From an uncultured Lachnospiraceae bacterium (GTDB taxonomy: Bacteria > Bacillota > Clostridia > Lachnospirales > Lachnospiraceae): 38,425 nt of DNA. The stretch lies in assembly GCA_905234595.1 (NCBI GenBank), contig CAJOID010000006.1:5245-43669 (forward strand), written 5' to 3'. The notes beneath the pieces were generated by a model. That model made no database searches, was not told where the DNA came from, and saw nothing but the letters and a program-made list of their open reading frames with translations. Shown here in pieces: positions 17,882 to 26,774 of this stretch (position 1 is the first letter of the stretch; each line of letters starts with the position of its first letter). A program made the translations under genes and the position numbers.

Positions 17882-19498
17882 CTATTTAACCAGATCCATG
17901 GGATCAATGACCAGTTCGAGCAAAACCGAATCTTCCGTACCCAGGAAATCTTCTATCACGTTGTCACAATCCGTCATGTTTTCCAGCTTCAGATACTTAA
18001 ATCCGTATGCCTCCGCTATTTTGGACAGGTCAGGTGAACCGCTTAAGTCTACCACGCTGTAGTTATCCTTATAGGTATAGTGCTGGTACTCTCTGACCAT
18101 GCCGAGGTATCCGTTACTCATTACCACGATCCTGCCCTGTATGCCGTGCTGTCTCATGGTAGCCAGTTCCATCATGGACATCTGGAACGAACCGTCACCG
18201 CAGACAGCTACGACCTGTGTGTCGGGGCACGCATATTTCGCACCCATGGCTGCAGGGATGGAATATCCCATAGTCCCCATACCGCCGCTGGTCAGGAAGC
18301 GTCCGTCCCTGACAATTGCATAAGCACATGACCATATCTGGTTCTGTCCGACATCCGCTACATATACAGCCGTGTCCTCCATCCTGTCGGTCAGTCTGCG
18401 GATAAACTCTCCGGGATCGACATAAGCGGGATTGGGATGACGGACGATCGCCATGGTATCTCTGTACTCTTCCAGCTTATCAATCCATTCTCCGGTATTG
18501 CATGTGATCTCGGATTCAAGCATCTCGTTAAGTATGCTCAGGGCATCACCTACTATGGGTATGGTTGCCTGGGCATTCTTACCTATCTCGGCAGGATCCA
18601 CGTCTATGTGTATCAATGTCTTGTTATCAAATATGATATCCGGCTGGCTGATGGCTCTGTCCGCCACTCTCGCGCCTATCATTATCAGTACGTCGGCTTC
18701 GTTCATGGCCCGGTTTGCGTATGGCTTGCCGTTGTTACCCACCATACCGTAATTAAGCTTGTACTCCGAAGGAAGAGCGCCCTTACCCATCATGGTATGT
18801 ACGGCGGGGATCGAATATCTTTCACTCAGTTCTCTGAGCGCACCGCATGCGTCTGCAAGCAGCACTCCGCCGCCGGCACATATGATAGGACGTTTTGCAT
18901 GATTCAGGGCTTTGACCGCCTTCTGGATCTGCACCGCATGTCCCTTCACCGTGGGCTTATATGTGCGCATATTGATGCTCTCGGGGTACTTAAACTTCGC
19001 TGTGGGAGCATTCTGCACATCAATGGGCACGTCTATCAGAACGGGACCTTTACGTCCGGTGGAAGCCAGATGAAATGCCTCCTTGAATATCCTGGGGATG
19101 TCATCGGCATCTCTGACAAGATAGCTGTATTTCACAAAACTCTCCACAGCACCGGTAATATCCGCCTCCTGGAATACGTCCGATCCCAGCAGTTCGGAAT
19201 TAACCTGGCCGGTGATGACCACGATCGGTATGGAATCGGCAAAAGCCGTTGCGATACCGGTGATCACATTGGTTGCACCGGGACCCGAAGTCACGGCACA
19301 CACTCCCACCTTACCGGTGACTCTGGCCAGTCCCGATGCGGCATGAACCGCATTCTGCTCGGTCCTGATCAGAACGGTTTTGATATCCGAGTTCAGTATC
19401 GAATTGTAAAAGGGACATATGGCAACACCGGGATAACCGAATACTACGTCTACCCCTTCCGCTTCCAGACATTTAACAATTGAATCCGCACCTGTCAT
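17882..19498 (-). CDS. ilvB: Acetolactate synthase catalytic subunit IlvB
   Basis: IlvB condenses pyruvate with pyruvate or 2-ketobutyrate using thiamine diphosphate, the first committed step to branched-chain amino acids. At 538 residues it is slightly shorter than the usual 550-575. The cofactor-activating glutamate is E47 in IRTEQNAVHAASG, the middle domain has ICAGGGVLL, and the thiamine diphosphate/Mg motif runs GDGSFQMSMMELATM to VVMSNGYLG near residue 430-460. AAGGAAGAAG precedes the ATG at 19498. I see no T-box or leader peptide upstream; only 35 bases separate it from the small membrane-protein gene. It may therefore be read through from the uraA-upp unit or from a promoter I could not identify. 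Confidence 0.95.
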   Translation of the reverse strand: MTGADSIVKCLEAEGVDVVFGYPGVAICPFYNSILNSDIKTVLIRTEQNAVHAASGLARVTGKVGVCAVTSGPGATNVITGIATAFADSIPIVVITGQVNSELLGSDVFQEADITGAVESFVKYSYLVRDADDIPRIFKEAFHLASTGRKGPVLIDVPIDVQNAPTAKFKYPESINMRTYKPTVKGHAVQIQKAVKALNHAKRPIICAGGGVLLADACGALRELSERYSIPAVHTMMGKGALPSEYKLNYGMVGNNGKPYANRAMNEADVLIMIGARVADRAISQPDIIFDNKTLIHIDVDPAEIGKNAQATIPIVGDALSILNEMLESEITCNTGEWIDKLEEYRDTMAIVRHPNPAYVDPGEFIRRLTDRMEDTAVYVADVGQNQIWSCAYAIVRDGRFLTSGGMGTMGYSIPAAMGAKYACPDTQVVAVCGDGSFQMSMMELATMRQHGIQGRIVVMSNGYLGMVREYQHYTYKDNYSVVDLSGSPDLSKIAEAYGFKYLKLENMTDCDNVIEDFLGTEDSVLLELVIDPMDLVK

Positions 19499-19533
19499 AT
19501 CTTCTTCCTTATACTGATTATTTCAACATCTGT

Positions 19534-19965
19534 TTATTTGAATTTACCGAAGAACTTCGCCATGGGTTCGACCACCGCACCCAGGTCGGTTATGGCCTTA
19601 TTCAGGCCTTCGAAGTCTATCGAATTGAGTTTCGTCATGGACTCTGTCAGAACAGAGGAATTGTCCTCCACGAGTCCGTTGATCCCGTCTGCTGCCGTCT
19701 TGATCTCGGCAGACATCTCGTCTATGCCCTCCAGGGTGTTATTGGCATTTTCCATCAAAGCGGATGCTTCTTCTGCCAGTACCTCCATCTGATGCATGGT
19801 ACTGACCGCTTTGGGAACCAGGATCACGCAGGCAATGATCAGCGCTACAGCCAGCGCGAGAACGGCAAAGCCCGACAGTCTGGTTATCTTAAGCTGTTTC
19901 TCCTGTTTCTTGAGCAGTTCTTCCAGCCGGCTTTCTATAGTCCCGGCATTATTCATCATATCCAT
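19534..19965 (-). CDS. Small one-helix membrane protein with coiled-coil tail, unknown function
   Basis: I do not recognise this 143-residue protein. It has a short, charged cytoplasmic head (ESRLEELLKKQEKQLKITR), one membrane helix at about 31-51, and an outside helical tail of about 90 residues with heptad-like hydrophobic spacing (MHQMEVLAEEASALMENANNTL and following). The tail recalls DUF948 or methyl-accepting-type helices without their signalling motifs. GGAGG lies 11 bases upstream of the ATG at 19965; internal ATGs at codons 3 and 4 are alternatives. The lipoprotein gene ends 6 bases upstream, so the two are probably expressed together. Confidence 0.7.
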   Translation of the reverse strand: MDMMNNAGTIESRLEELLKKQEKQLKITRLSGFAVLALAVALIIACVILVPKAVSTMHQMEVLAEEASALMENANNTLEGIDEMSAEIKTAADGINGLVEDNSSVLTESMTKLNSIDFEGLNKAITDLGAVVEPMAKFFGKFK

Positions 19966-19971
19966 GATTCG

Positions 19972-20481
19972 TCATTCCTCCCCTTCCGTAGTTCCGGCAT
20001 CGTCTTCATTAACCACGACCAGATCCTCAGGCATCTCGCCATGCAGGATCTCTCTGATATATCTGATCCTCAGATTGGCTCTTTCATAGTATTCATAAGC
20101 GCCTGAGGCGACATCCTCATTATACTCCGGACTGTCATATAACTGATGATACAAAATGACGGATTTGGACATATTGTCCGATGCTTCTATCGCCAGACTC
20201 TCTACGATCTGAAACTGTTCGGGTACCTGAAGCTGAGCCATGTCCGAAGTGATCATGTCAAGCCGGTCCAGATATCCCAGCAGCTGTGCTCCGTCGATAT
20301 CAGACTGCGGATCTATGGAATTGATACCGGCATCTATCTCAGCAACCTGGTCGTAATAGGTCTCCATGCTCTCCTTATACTCCTCAAGAGCAGTGTCCTT
20401 ACCACAACCAGATAGCACCCATGATAACATGAGTGCTACTGTCATAGTCAGATAGAACCTTTTGATTGAATGTTTACTCAT
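19972..20481 (-). CDS. Small putative lipoprotein, unknown function
   Basis: The protein is 169 residues and starts with a lipoprotein signal, MSKHSIKRFYLTMTVALML, and lipobox LSGC (Cys26). The mature part is acidic and helical, with a run of EYKESMETYYDQVAEIDAGI and a second helical block (ASGAYEYYERANLRIRYIREI), ending in an acidic tail. I find no known domain. The frame is open for another 99 codons upstream, but that part lies antisense-like inside upp and is low-complexity Arg/His/Ser, so I use the ATG at 20481, 11 bases after the upp stop. No good ribosome site is seen, so coupling to upp is possible. It probably sits outside the membrane next to the following one-helix protein. Confidence 0.72.
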   Translation of the reverse strand: MSKHSIKRFYLTMTVALMLSWVLSGCGKDTALEEYKESMETYYDQVAEIDAGINSIDPQSDIDGAQLLGYLDRLDMITSDMAQLQVPEQFQIVESLAIEASDNMSKSVILYHQLYDSPEYNEDVASGAYEYYERANLRIRYIREILHGEMPEDLVVVNEDDAGTTEGEE

Positions 20482-20492
20482 ATGATCAGCGA

Positions 20493-21140
20493 TTACTTGG
20501 TGCCGAATATTCTGTCTCCCGCATCTCCGAGACCCGGGCAGATGTATGCGTTTTCGTTCAGGCATCTGTCGAGGTGTCCGACATAGATCTGGATGTCCGG
20601 ATGATCCCTGTGCAGCTTCTCCAGACCTTCGGGAGCAGCTATGATGCACATGAACTTGATGTGCTTGCCACCGTGTTGTTTGATCTGTGATACGGCATCG
20701 GAACCGGATCCGCCCGTAGCGAGCATGGGATCTACTACTACTATCGTTCTGAGTTCTATGGGAGAAGGAAGCTTGCAATAATACTCCACGGGCTTATGTG
20801 TCTCCGGATCTCTGTAGAGTCCGATATGTCCGACCTTAGCCGTAGGTACCAGCGCTTCAATGCCGCTCACCATTCCCAGCCCGGCTCTTAAGATAGGTAC
20901 TATAGCCAGCTTCTTGCCTGCGATGACAGGGGATTTGGTACTCTCAATGGGAGTCTCCACCTCAATGTCCATAAGCGGCAGATCACGAAGCGCTTCATAT
21001 CCCATCAGGGTAGCGATCTCTTCGACGCACTTACGGAACTGCTGGGTACCGGTGTTCTTGTCACGGATCTGCGTGATCTTATGCTGGATCAGAGGATGAT
21101 CCATGATAAATATGTTGTCTTCATTCTCAAAATTGTACAT
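20493..21140 (-). CDS. upp: Uracil phosphoribosyltransferase Upp
   Basis: Upp makes UMP from uracil and PRPP in pyrimidine salvage. The 215-residue protein shows the family core: [18 protein letters not shown], the PRPP loop [17 protein letters not shown], and the uracil-site tail [17 protein letters not shown]. It is about six residues longer than usual at the N-terminus, but GGAGATG just before the ATG at 21140 supports that start; an internal ATG at codon 13 would be the alternative. It lies 20 bases after uraA, so uptake and salvage of uracil are co-expressed. Confidence 0.97.
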   Translation of the reverse strand: MYNFENEDNIFIMDHPLIQHKITQIRDKNTGTQQFRKCVEEIATLMGYEALRDLPLMDIEVETPIESTKSPVIAGKKLAIVPILRAGLGMVSGIEALVPTAKVGHIGLYRDPETHKPVEYYCKLPSPIELRTIVVVDPMLATGGSGSDAVSQIKQHGGKHIKFMCIIAAPEGLEKLHRDHPDIQIYVGHLDRCLNENAYICPGLGDAGDRIFGTK

Positions 21141-21160
21141 GTCACATCTCCAATGTATGA

Positions 21161-22573
21161 TTATTTACCGTCGTCTATGTTAGCCGCGTGATCCACATCC
21201 TCGTGAAGAGGGTTGATAGCCAGGCCTCTGTTGATATCGCCATCGGGATTTACACCGAACTCATAATCGTTACCGGGCAGTATCGCATTGAGGATGATAC
21301 CTGCCAGAGCTGCTATGGCCAGTGAAGTGAGCGTGATGCTGGTAGACCCGATGTTGAATGTCAGACCGCTCGAGAATCCGAGTCCGCAGACCAGGATAAC
21401 TGCTGCAATCATCAGATTACGTGACTTCGTGAAGTCCACTCTGTTCTCGACTATGTTACGGACACCTATCGCGGATATCATACCGTAGAGGATGAAGCTG
21501 ATACCTCCGATGATCGCCGAAGGAAGTGAACCGATGATCTCCGAGATCTTGGGAATGAAGCTGAGCAGGATTGCAAATCCGGCTGCTATACGTATAACCC
21601 TGGGATCATATACATGAGAAAGCTCCAGCACACCGGTATTCTCACCGTATGTTGTGTTGGCAGGACCGCCGAACAGAGCAGACAACGAGGTGGCAAGACC
21701 GTCACCTACCAGTGTTCTGTGAAGTCCGGGATCCTCGAGGAAGTTCTCACCGGTAGTAGCCGATATGGCTGAAATATCTCCGATATGCTCCATCATGGTC
21801 GCAATTGCGATGGGAGCCATAACAAGGATCGCAGTGATATCAAATTTGCAGATGGTAAAAGGAGGGAGTCCGACAAATGATGCTGCTGATACCGATGCGA
21901 AATTGAGTATGGCGGAACCATCGGGATTGGTCATGCCGAATGCGTTAAGTATAAGAGCCACAACATAGGAAACCACAACACCCATAAGGATGGGAATGAT
22001 CTTCCACATGCCCTTGCCCCAGATGTTAAATACAATGACCGTAGCCAGTGCGATAAATGCCAGCAGCCAGTTCGTGCTTGCATTGCTGATCGCGGAAGGA
22101 GCCAGGCTTAAACCTATGCAGATGATGATGGGACCCGTAACTACCGGAGGGAGGAATCTCATGACTCTCTTAACACCTACCAGTTTGATGATAAGTGCCA
22201 GTACCAGGTACAGAAGGCCTGCGATCACGATACCGCCGGTTGCATACGGAAGCTTCTCTCCGTAACTCATGCCTGCGAAACGCCCCTGATCAAGCTCCGC
22301 TACAGTTGCAAAACCGCCCAAAAATGCGAAAGAGCTTCCCAGGAAAGCAGGAACTTTGAATTTGGAACACAGATGGAAAAACAGTGTACCGACACCGGCA
22401 AAGAACAGAGTAACCTGTACCGAAAGACCTTCTCCGTGGAAATAACTCGTTACGAGGATCGGCACCAGTATGGTAGCTCCGAACATTGCGAACATGTGCT
22501 GGATACCGAGGATAAGCATCTTCGGGATACCCAACTGTCGCGCATCAACAATAGGTGTGACTTTTTCGTTCAT
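21161..22573 (-). CDS. uraA: Uracil permease, NCS2 family
   Basis: This 470-residue protein has the 12-14 membrane helices of the nucleobase NCS2 family. Features are the N-terminal [20 protein letters not shown], the [19 protein letters not shown] segment, and [18 protein letters not shown], where the conserved Glu (EHIGD) binds the nucleobase, followed by [26 protein letters not shown]. Uracil is the likely substrate because upp follows at once; a xanthine or other NCS2 specificity is less likely. GGAGGG precedes the ATG at 22573, and a promoter with perfect -10 lies about 50 bases upstream. I see no PyrR-binding leader or attenuator in the short leader. Confidence 0.95.
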   Translation of the reverse strand: MNEKVTPIVDARQLGIPKMLILGIQHMFAMFGATILVPILVTSYFHGEGLSVQVTLFFAGVGTLFFHLCSKFKVPAFLGSSFAFLGGFATVAELDQGRFAGMSYGEKLPYATGGIVIAGLLYLVLALIIKLVGVKRVMRFLPPVVTGPIIICIGLSLAPSAISNASTNWLLAFIALATVIVFNIWGKGMWKIIPILMGVVVSYVVALILNAFGMTNPDGSAILNFASVSAASFVGLPPFTICKFDITAILVMAPIAIATMMEHIGDISAISATTGENFLEDPGLHRTLVGDGLATSLSALFGGPANTTYGENTGVLELSHVYDPRVIRIAAGFAILLSFIPKISEIIGSLPSAIIGGISFILYGMISAIGVRNIVENRVDFTKSRNLMIAAVILVCGLGFSSGLTFNIGSTSITLTSLAIAALAGIILNAILPGNDYEFGVNPDGDINRGLAINPLHEDVDHAANIDDGK

Positions 22574-22625
22574 GACTTTCCCTCCAATATATGTGTAAGA
22601 AACAAAGAAAAAAACTCTAAATCAG

Positions 22626-22654
22626 ATTATAAACGCTATATCTTGTTGACGCAA
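22626..22654 (-). promoter_or_regulatory. Sigma-A promoter for uraA-upp
   Basis: The minus strand reads TTGCGT (22654-22649), a 17-base spacer and a perfect TATAAT (22631-22626). The leader to the uraA ATG is about 46 bases, too short for a typical antiterminator/terminator pair. Confidence 0.75.
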
Positions 22655-22678
22655 TACGGAATTACCACAAAATATGGT

Positions 22679-24943
22679 TTACATATTATAGAAATCGATC
22701 TCTCTTTTGAGCTCCGGAGGTATGGGCTGGCCCTTGCTGTTAAGCTTCTTGACAAGGTTGTCGAGTTTATGGAGCTGCTGCCCGTTCTTGATCCTGTAAC
22801 GCTCGGATACTTCAGCGAAGATCGGATTCTCACCAAGCTTTCCTCTGATAGCCGACGAGAAAGGACACTGTGAGAACAGGATGCCCCTTGCGATCTTATT
22901 CAGATGAGGCGAACCTGCGGATTCGTATTTGATGTATTCCGAATAGTCATTTATAAAGAACTCTTTGAAGTTCTGCTTATATCTCTGCAGGCCTATCTTG
23001 ACCTTTTCCTTATGCTCCGGACTCAGGTCCGAATTCTTGCGGTAGAACTGCAGATAATCGCAATACAGGCTGGTTAGCGAAGGATCCGTCACGTCGTTCC
23101 ATCTCATACCCTGCATGCGTTTGCAGATCTCCCACCGGTAGTTGCCGAGCACCCTGATCACGAGTTTCTCAAGATCTTCCACATTAATGACCGGGAATAT
23201 GAATCTTGCAGGCGTCGTTCTGTCACGTCCCGATATCTCCTGCCACATGGCACCCCTGGTACCGACTACGGGAGACAGGATGATGTCCGGTCTGACCTCA
23301 ACATGTATGACATCGTGTATGTTTTCTTTCTCACTGAAGACACACATGGTCTCTCTGTAGAAAAGTGAATAATCTATGTTCCTGATGTTGTCTATCGCAT
23401 CATATATCGTATGCGGATCTATCAGATCTGCCCTGGGTCCGCGCATCATCTGATAATCACATAATACCGGCACGAACGCCAGGATCTGTCCGGAACACAT
23501 CTTGGAAGTACGCCTGAACATGTTCTGGATCTCAAACATGACTCTCTGTCCGCGGTCTGCGAGTACGCCCTTGGCCTGAGCGGCCTGTATACGTCCGTTG
23601 GTCACCTGTTCCTTAACATACTCTTCAAAGCCCTGCTCGAATTCGTTTATACTCGGCTGCCTGTCTCCGCGGTATACGGCCATCAACCATTCGGATGCGG
23701 TATACACGCCCTTGCTCTTATCACCGCCAAATGTCAGACATATGTTGTAGAGTTCACAGGCATTCTTCATGCCGGCAAGCTCTTCATCCAGATATCCGAA
23801 GTCAAGGAACATCCTGATCAGCACGGGTACATCCTTATTCTCCATGCGAACCTGAAGTGCGCACAGATACAGCTGATAGAATCCTTCCTCTATGACCTGA
23901 CGGATCCTGCGGATCTCATCCTCTGACGAGAAAGGATCGGATACTTTCTTAAAAGCATTCACTGCTTCCCTGAATTTCTCTGCTTTCTCCTCGGGGAAAC
24001 GTGCATATTCGATAATGGCGTTCATACTGCCGACCAGTTTGGATGCCACCGTTGAATCCGTTTCTTCATCACCGGCAGTATCTGCGGCCGCACCCATGGA
24101 TGCCGCCTTGCGTTCATATACATAGCGTCTGGAATCGACCAGCTCGGGCGAATAACCGCTCACGGCATTGCTCAGCGCTTCCATGAGTTCGTTTATCGGC
24201 CCATACAGCGAATGGTCCGCTGTCGCTCTGATGGAGATATCTCCCAGTCTGCCATACAGGTCGTCCTCGGATTCACTCATCATCAGATCCAGGCACTCAT
24301 CGACCGTCTCGTGTACATATTCGATCGAACGGACTATATCATGGAGTTCGTCCACGCTGTGAAGCATATAACCCGATATGAGGCCGTTCGATACCATGCC
24401 AGCGGATGTTTCCTTATCGGCCAGCGAACCGGCCATACCCTTATGCGCCACAGACAGCAGCTTCTGATTGATGCTCATGGCCACAGGCTCCGGAGCATCG
24501 TTCATGGCCTCCATCACATTAACGGATGCATGCAGTTCCCTGGTATATGTACAGTATTTCTCATATGCATCATAGAGGAGTTTGCTCAGTCTCTCACTGG
24601 CGCTGCACAGATCGTTCAGTATGGCATAGGAATCCCTCAGAACATGATTGAGCGACATGGCGATCGCCCTGCAGTTCTCGGGCTTGGAAGCATAGAATGC
24701 CGTATTATACAGATTTTCTCTGGTGGAGAAGTTCATCAGCTGTGCATCGGATGATGCATAGTAGAGAAATGAATGGATACCCGTGTCCAGATCAGCCAGA
24801 CCTATAAAATCACCCTTTTTGAGAGTGATCTTATACGTCCCGGAATCCATGACCACAGTACCGTCGACTATGTACCACAGATTCTCTATCAGATTATCCT
24901 TTTTGGCTATGATCTCACCTTTTTTGACTTGTCTGGCATCCAT
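22679..24943 (-). CDS. Large protein with N-terminal cyclic-nucleotide-binding fold, unknown function
   Basis: I cannot assign a function to this 754-residue, soluble protein. Residues 1-100 look like a Crp-type jelly roll: KKGEIIAKKDNLIENLWYIVDGTVVMDSG, then ITLKKGDFIGLADL, matching the beta-barrel rhythm of cNMP domains; the phosphate-binding cassette (RxA or similar) is not evident, so ligand binding is uncertain. No helix-turn-helix follows. The remaining 600 residues are mostly helical with no motif I know; a block near 510-600 (TMCVFSEKENIHDVIHVEVRPDI, then GRDRTTPARFIFPVIN) looks more structured. No transmembrane helix is visible. The start at 24943 has no good ribosome site. It begins 28 bases after the ABC importer ATPase gene, so it likely shares its transcript. 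Confidence 0.75.
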   Translation of the reverse strand: MDARQVKKGEIIAKKDNLIENLWYIVDGTVVMDSGTYKITLKKGDFIGLADLDTGIHSFLYYASSDAQLMNFSTRENLYNTAFYASKPENCRAIAMSLNHVLRDSYAILNDLCSASERLSKLLYDAYEKYCTYTRELHASVNVMEAMNDAPEPVAMSINQKLLSVAHKGMAGSLADKETSAGMVSNGLISGYMLHSVDELHDIVRSIEYVHETVDECLDLMMSESEDDLYGRLGDISIRATADHSLYGPINELMEALSNAVSGYSPELVDSRRYVYERKAASMGAAADTAGDEETDSTVASKLVGSMNAIIEYARFPEEKAEKFREAVNAFKKVSDPFSSEDEIRRIRQVIEEGFYQLYLCALQVRMENKDVPVLIRMFLDFGYLDEELAGMKNACELYNICLTFGGDKSKGVYTASEWLMAVYRGDRQPSINEFEQGFEEYVKEQVTNGRIQAAQAKGVLADRGQRVMFEIQNMFRRTSKMCSGQILAFVPVLCDYQMMRGPRADLIDPHTIYDAIDNIRNIDYSLFYRETMCVFSEKENIHDVIHVEVRPDIILSPVVGTRGAMWQEISGRDRTTPARFIFPVINVEDLEKLVIRVLGNYRWEICKRMQGMRWNDVTDPSLTSLYCDYLQFYRKNSDLSPEHKEKVKIGLQRYKQNFKEFFINDYSEYIKYESAGSPHLNKIARGILFSQCPFSSAIRGKLGENPIFAEVSERYRIKNGQQLHKLDNLVKKLNSKGQPIPPELKREIDFYNM

Positions 24944-24971
24944 ATGAAAGAATGATGTAAAAATACGATCG

Positions 24972-25766
24972 TCAGTTCAGCATCATACGGTCGTTGGCAA
25001 AAGATCCGCCGCTGACCTCTTCAAATTTGGCGAGCAGATCACTGACATGCAGGTTTCTCTTATCCTCACCGGATACATCATAGATGATATTGCCTTCATG
25101 CATCATGATGAGGCGGTTTCCGTGAGCTATGGCGTCCTTCATGTTATGCGTGATCATAAGAGTAGTGATATTGTCAGCATCAACTATCTTCTGAGTGGTC
25201 TCAAGGACCTTTGCGGCCGTCTTGGGATCAAGTGCGGCGGTATGCTCATCAAGAAGCAGAAGTCTCGGTTTTACAAGAGCAGCCATCAGCAAAGTCAGAG
25301 CCTGTCTCTGACCGCCGGATAACAGGCCTACCTTGGTAGTCATCCTGTCTTCAAGTCCCAGATCCAGAGTGGCCAGCCTCTCCCTGAAATAAGCCATCTC
25401 CTTGCCGGTGATACCCTTCTTCAGGCTTCTGAACTTGCCGCGTCTGGCAGCGAGCGCCAGATTCTCGTCGATCTGCATCGTGGCAGCCGTTCCGTTCATG
25501 GGATCCTGGAACACTCTGCCCAGATATTTTGCTCTCTTGTGTTCCGGAAGTTTCGTAACATCATCACCGTCTATGGTGATCGTTCCCTCATCGACCTGCC
25601 ATACTCCTGCTATCGCGTTGAGCATGGTCGATTTACCGGCACCGTTTCCGCCTATGACGGTTACGAAATCGCCTTCGTTCAGCTTCAGGTCTAGGCCGCA
25701 CAGAGCGGTCTTCTCATTGACCGTGCCGGGGTTAAACGTCTTATGGATATTCTTTAATTCAAGCAT
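24972..25766 (-). CDS. ABC importer ATPase subunit (TrpZ-like)
   Basis: The 264-residue ATPase has Walker A GGNGAGKST, signature LLSGGQRQALTLLM, Walker B RLLLLDEHTAALD and H-loop MITHNMKDAI. It energises the permease encoded just upstream. This set (substrate lipoprotein of the ABC_sub_bind family, single permease, ATPase) matches the type known in streptococci as TrpXYZ for aromatic amino acids, and related lipoproteins in clostridia bind tyrosine; the substrate here is not proven. The ATG at 25766 lies inside the end of the permease gene, overlapping 8 bases. The large cNMP-fold gene follows after 28 bases. Confidence 0.93.
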   Translation of the reverse strand: MLELKNIHKTFNPGTVNEKTALCGLDLKLNEGDFVTVIGGNGAGKSTMLNAIAGVWQVDEGTITIDGDDVTKLPEHKRAKYLGRVFQDPMNGTAATMQIDENLALAARRGKFRSLKKGITGKEMAYFRERLATLDLGLEDRMTTKVGLLSGGQRQALTLLMAALVKPRLLLLDEHTAALDPKTAAKVLETTQKIVDADNITTLMITHNMKDAIAHGNRLIMMHEGNIIYDVSGEDKRNLHVSDLLAKFEEVSGGSFANDRMMLN

Positions 25767-26691
25767 CTGCGTTGTCTCCCTTCTTTATGACCTTCTTGGG
25801 AGCATAATGCGATTTCAGATAAGGTACGGCCAGGAATGTGGCAACTATGATCGCGCTCAGAAGCTTTAAGTCATTGGAGTTGAGACCGAGCCACATAACT
25901 ATCTGAAGTACTATGTAGTAAATGATTGCACCGAAAGATACACTCACGAGTTTAAATGCAAAGTTTCCTTTGATCCTGCCGAAGATGACATCCGCGATGA
26001 TGACCGCAGCCAGACCTATAACGATCGCTCCTCGTCCGGCATTGACATCGGCAAACCCCTGATACTGTGCATAAAGCCCGCTCGCAAAAGCCACGATACC
26101 GTTACTGAGCACCAGACCTATGACCTTCATTGCGTTGGTATTGATACCCTGCGCACGGCTCATATTATTATTCGATCCGGTAGCTCTGATGGCGCTTCCG
26201 AGCTCTGTTCCGAAGAACCAGTACAGCGCACCGACCAGTATGGCGATGATCACCGCAACAACCAGTATCGTATTCTTGTAAAAAGGAACACCTTTGATAT
26301 ATCTGAGTGAGACCAGCAGATTGTATTTATCTACGTTGATCGCCTGATTGGCCTTGTTATCAAGTATGCGCAGATTGATCGAATACAGTCCGAGCTGAGT
26401 CAGGATACCCGACAGAATGGCAGGGATCCCGAGTGCCGTATGAAGGATACCGGTCACCAGTCCGGCCAGACATCCTACTATAAATGCCACGAGCAGAGAA
26501 AGTGCAAAACCGTGTCCCGACAGCATCATCATGACGCAGACAGCACCGCCTGTGGCCATGGTGCCGTCGACGGTCAGATCGGCCAGATCCAGGATCTTAA
26601 ATGTAATATACACTCCGATCGCCATGATGCCCCATATCAGACCCTGTGCACATGCTCCGGGCATGGCTCCTAACAGATTGAGAATATTCAA
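25759..26691 (-). CDS. ABC importer permease subunit (TrpY-like)
   Basis: The 310-residue protein has about eight to nine membrane helices. DLADLTVDGTMATGGAVCV and GSAIRATGSNNNMSRAQGIN are characteristic of the branched-chain/BPD_transp_2-type permeases that work with ABC_sub_bind lipoproteins. The start is a TTG at 26691-26689, chosen because AGGAGG sits 8 bases upstream (26705-26700) and MNILNLLGAMPGACAQGLIWG fits the family start; the next ATG is inside the mature helix. A strong hairpin lies directly upstream of its ribosome site, which may lower its synthesis below that of the substrate protein. Confidence 0.92.
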   Translation of the reverse strand: MNILNLLGAMPGACAQGLIWGIMAIGVYITFKILDLADLTVDGTMATGGAVCVMMMLSGHGFALSLLVAFIVGCLAGLVTGILHTALGIPAILSGILTQLGLYSINLRILDNKANQAINVDKYNLLVSLRYIKGVPFYKNTILVVAVIIAILVGALYWFFGTELGSAIRATGSNNNMSRAQGINTNAMKVIGLVLSNGIVAFASGLYAQYQGFADVNAGRGAIVIGLAAVIIADVIFGRIKGNFAFKLVSVSFGAIIYYIVLQIVMWLGLNSNDLKLLSAIIVATFLAVPYLKSHYAPKKVIKKGDNADA

Positions 26692-26699
26692 GAAAAGAA

Positions 26700-26705
26700 C
26701 CTCCT
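26700..26705 (-). promoter_or_regulatory. Ribosome binding site for the TTG-started permease
   Basis: The minus strand reads AGGAGG, 8 bases before the TTG at 26691. A perfect site helps justify the rare TTG start. It begins only two bases after the hairpin at 26708-26731. Confidence 0.7.
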
Positions 26706-26707
26706 AA

Positions 26708-26731
26708 GAAGCAGGGCCTGAGCCCTGCTTC
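26708..26731 (-). repeat. Perfect 10-base-pair hairpin between substrate protein and permease genes
   Basis: The arms are GAAGCAGGGC (plus-strand 26708-26717) and GCCCTGCTTC (26722-26731) around a 4-base loop. No T run follows on the minus strand, so it is not a classical terminator. Hairpins in this place often protect the upstream binding-protein mRNA from 3' decay and limit downstream expression; here it also abuts the permease ribosome site. Confidence 0.7.
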
Positions 26732-26755
26732 GGATGATAATTATCAAGTAATATC

Positions 26756-26774
26756 ATAACACATTATGTGTTAT
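26756..26774. repeat. Palindrome ATAACACAT-T-ATGTGTTAT at the end of the substrate-protein gene
   Basis: Two perfect 9-base arms flank a single centre base, touching the stop codon of the substrate-binding protein. It is AT-rich without a T run. It could be a second weak mRNA hairpin or a protein site; I cannot tell. Confidence 0.5.

Noticed and set aside
18437-19483. Open plus-strand frame of 348 codons
   Set aside because: It lies fully antisense to ilvB, which is strongly conserved; the translation is rich in His, Cys and Tyr with no recognisable domain.
19499-19533. T-box or leader-peptide attenuator ahead of ilvB
   Set aside because: Only 35 bases separate ilvB from the preceding gene, too little for either.
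20482-20778. N-terminal extension of the small lipoprotein by 99 codons
   Set aside because: It lies inside upp in another frame and is Arg/His/Ser-rich; the lipoprotein signal begins at the ATG on 20481.
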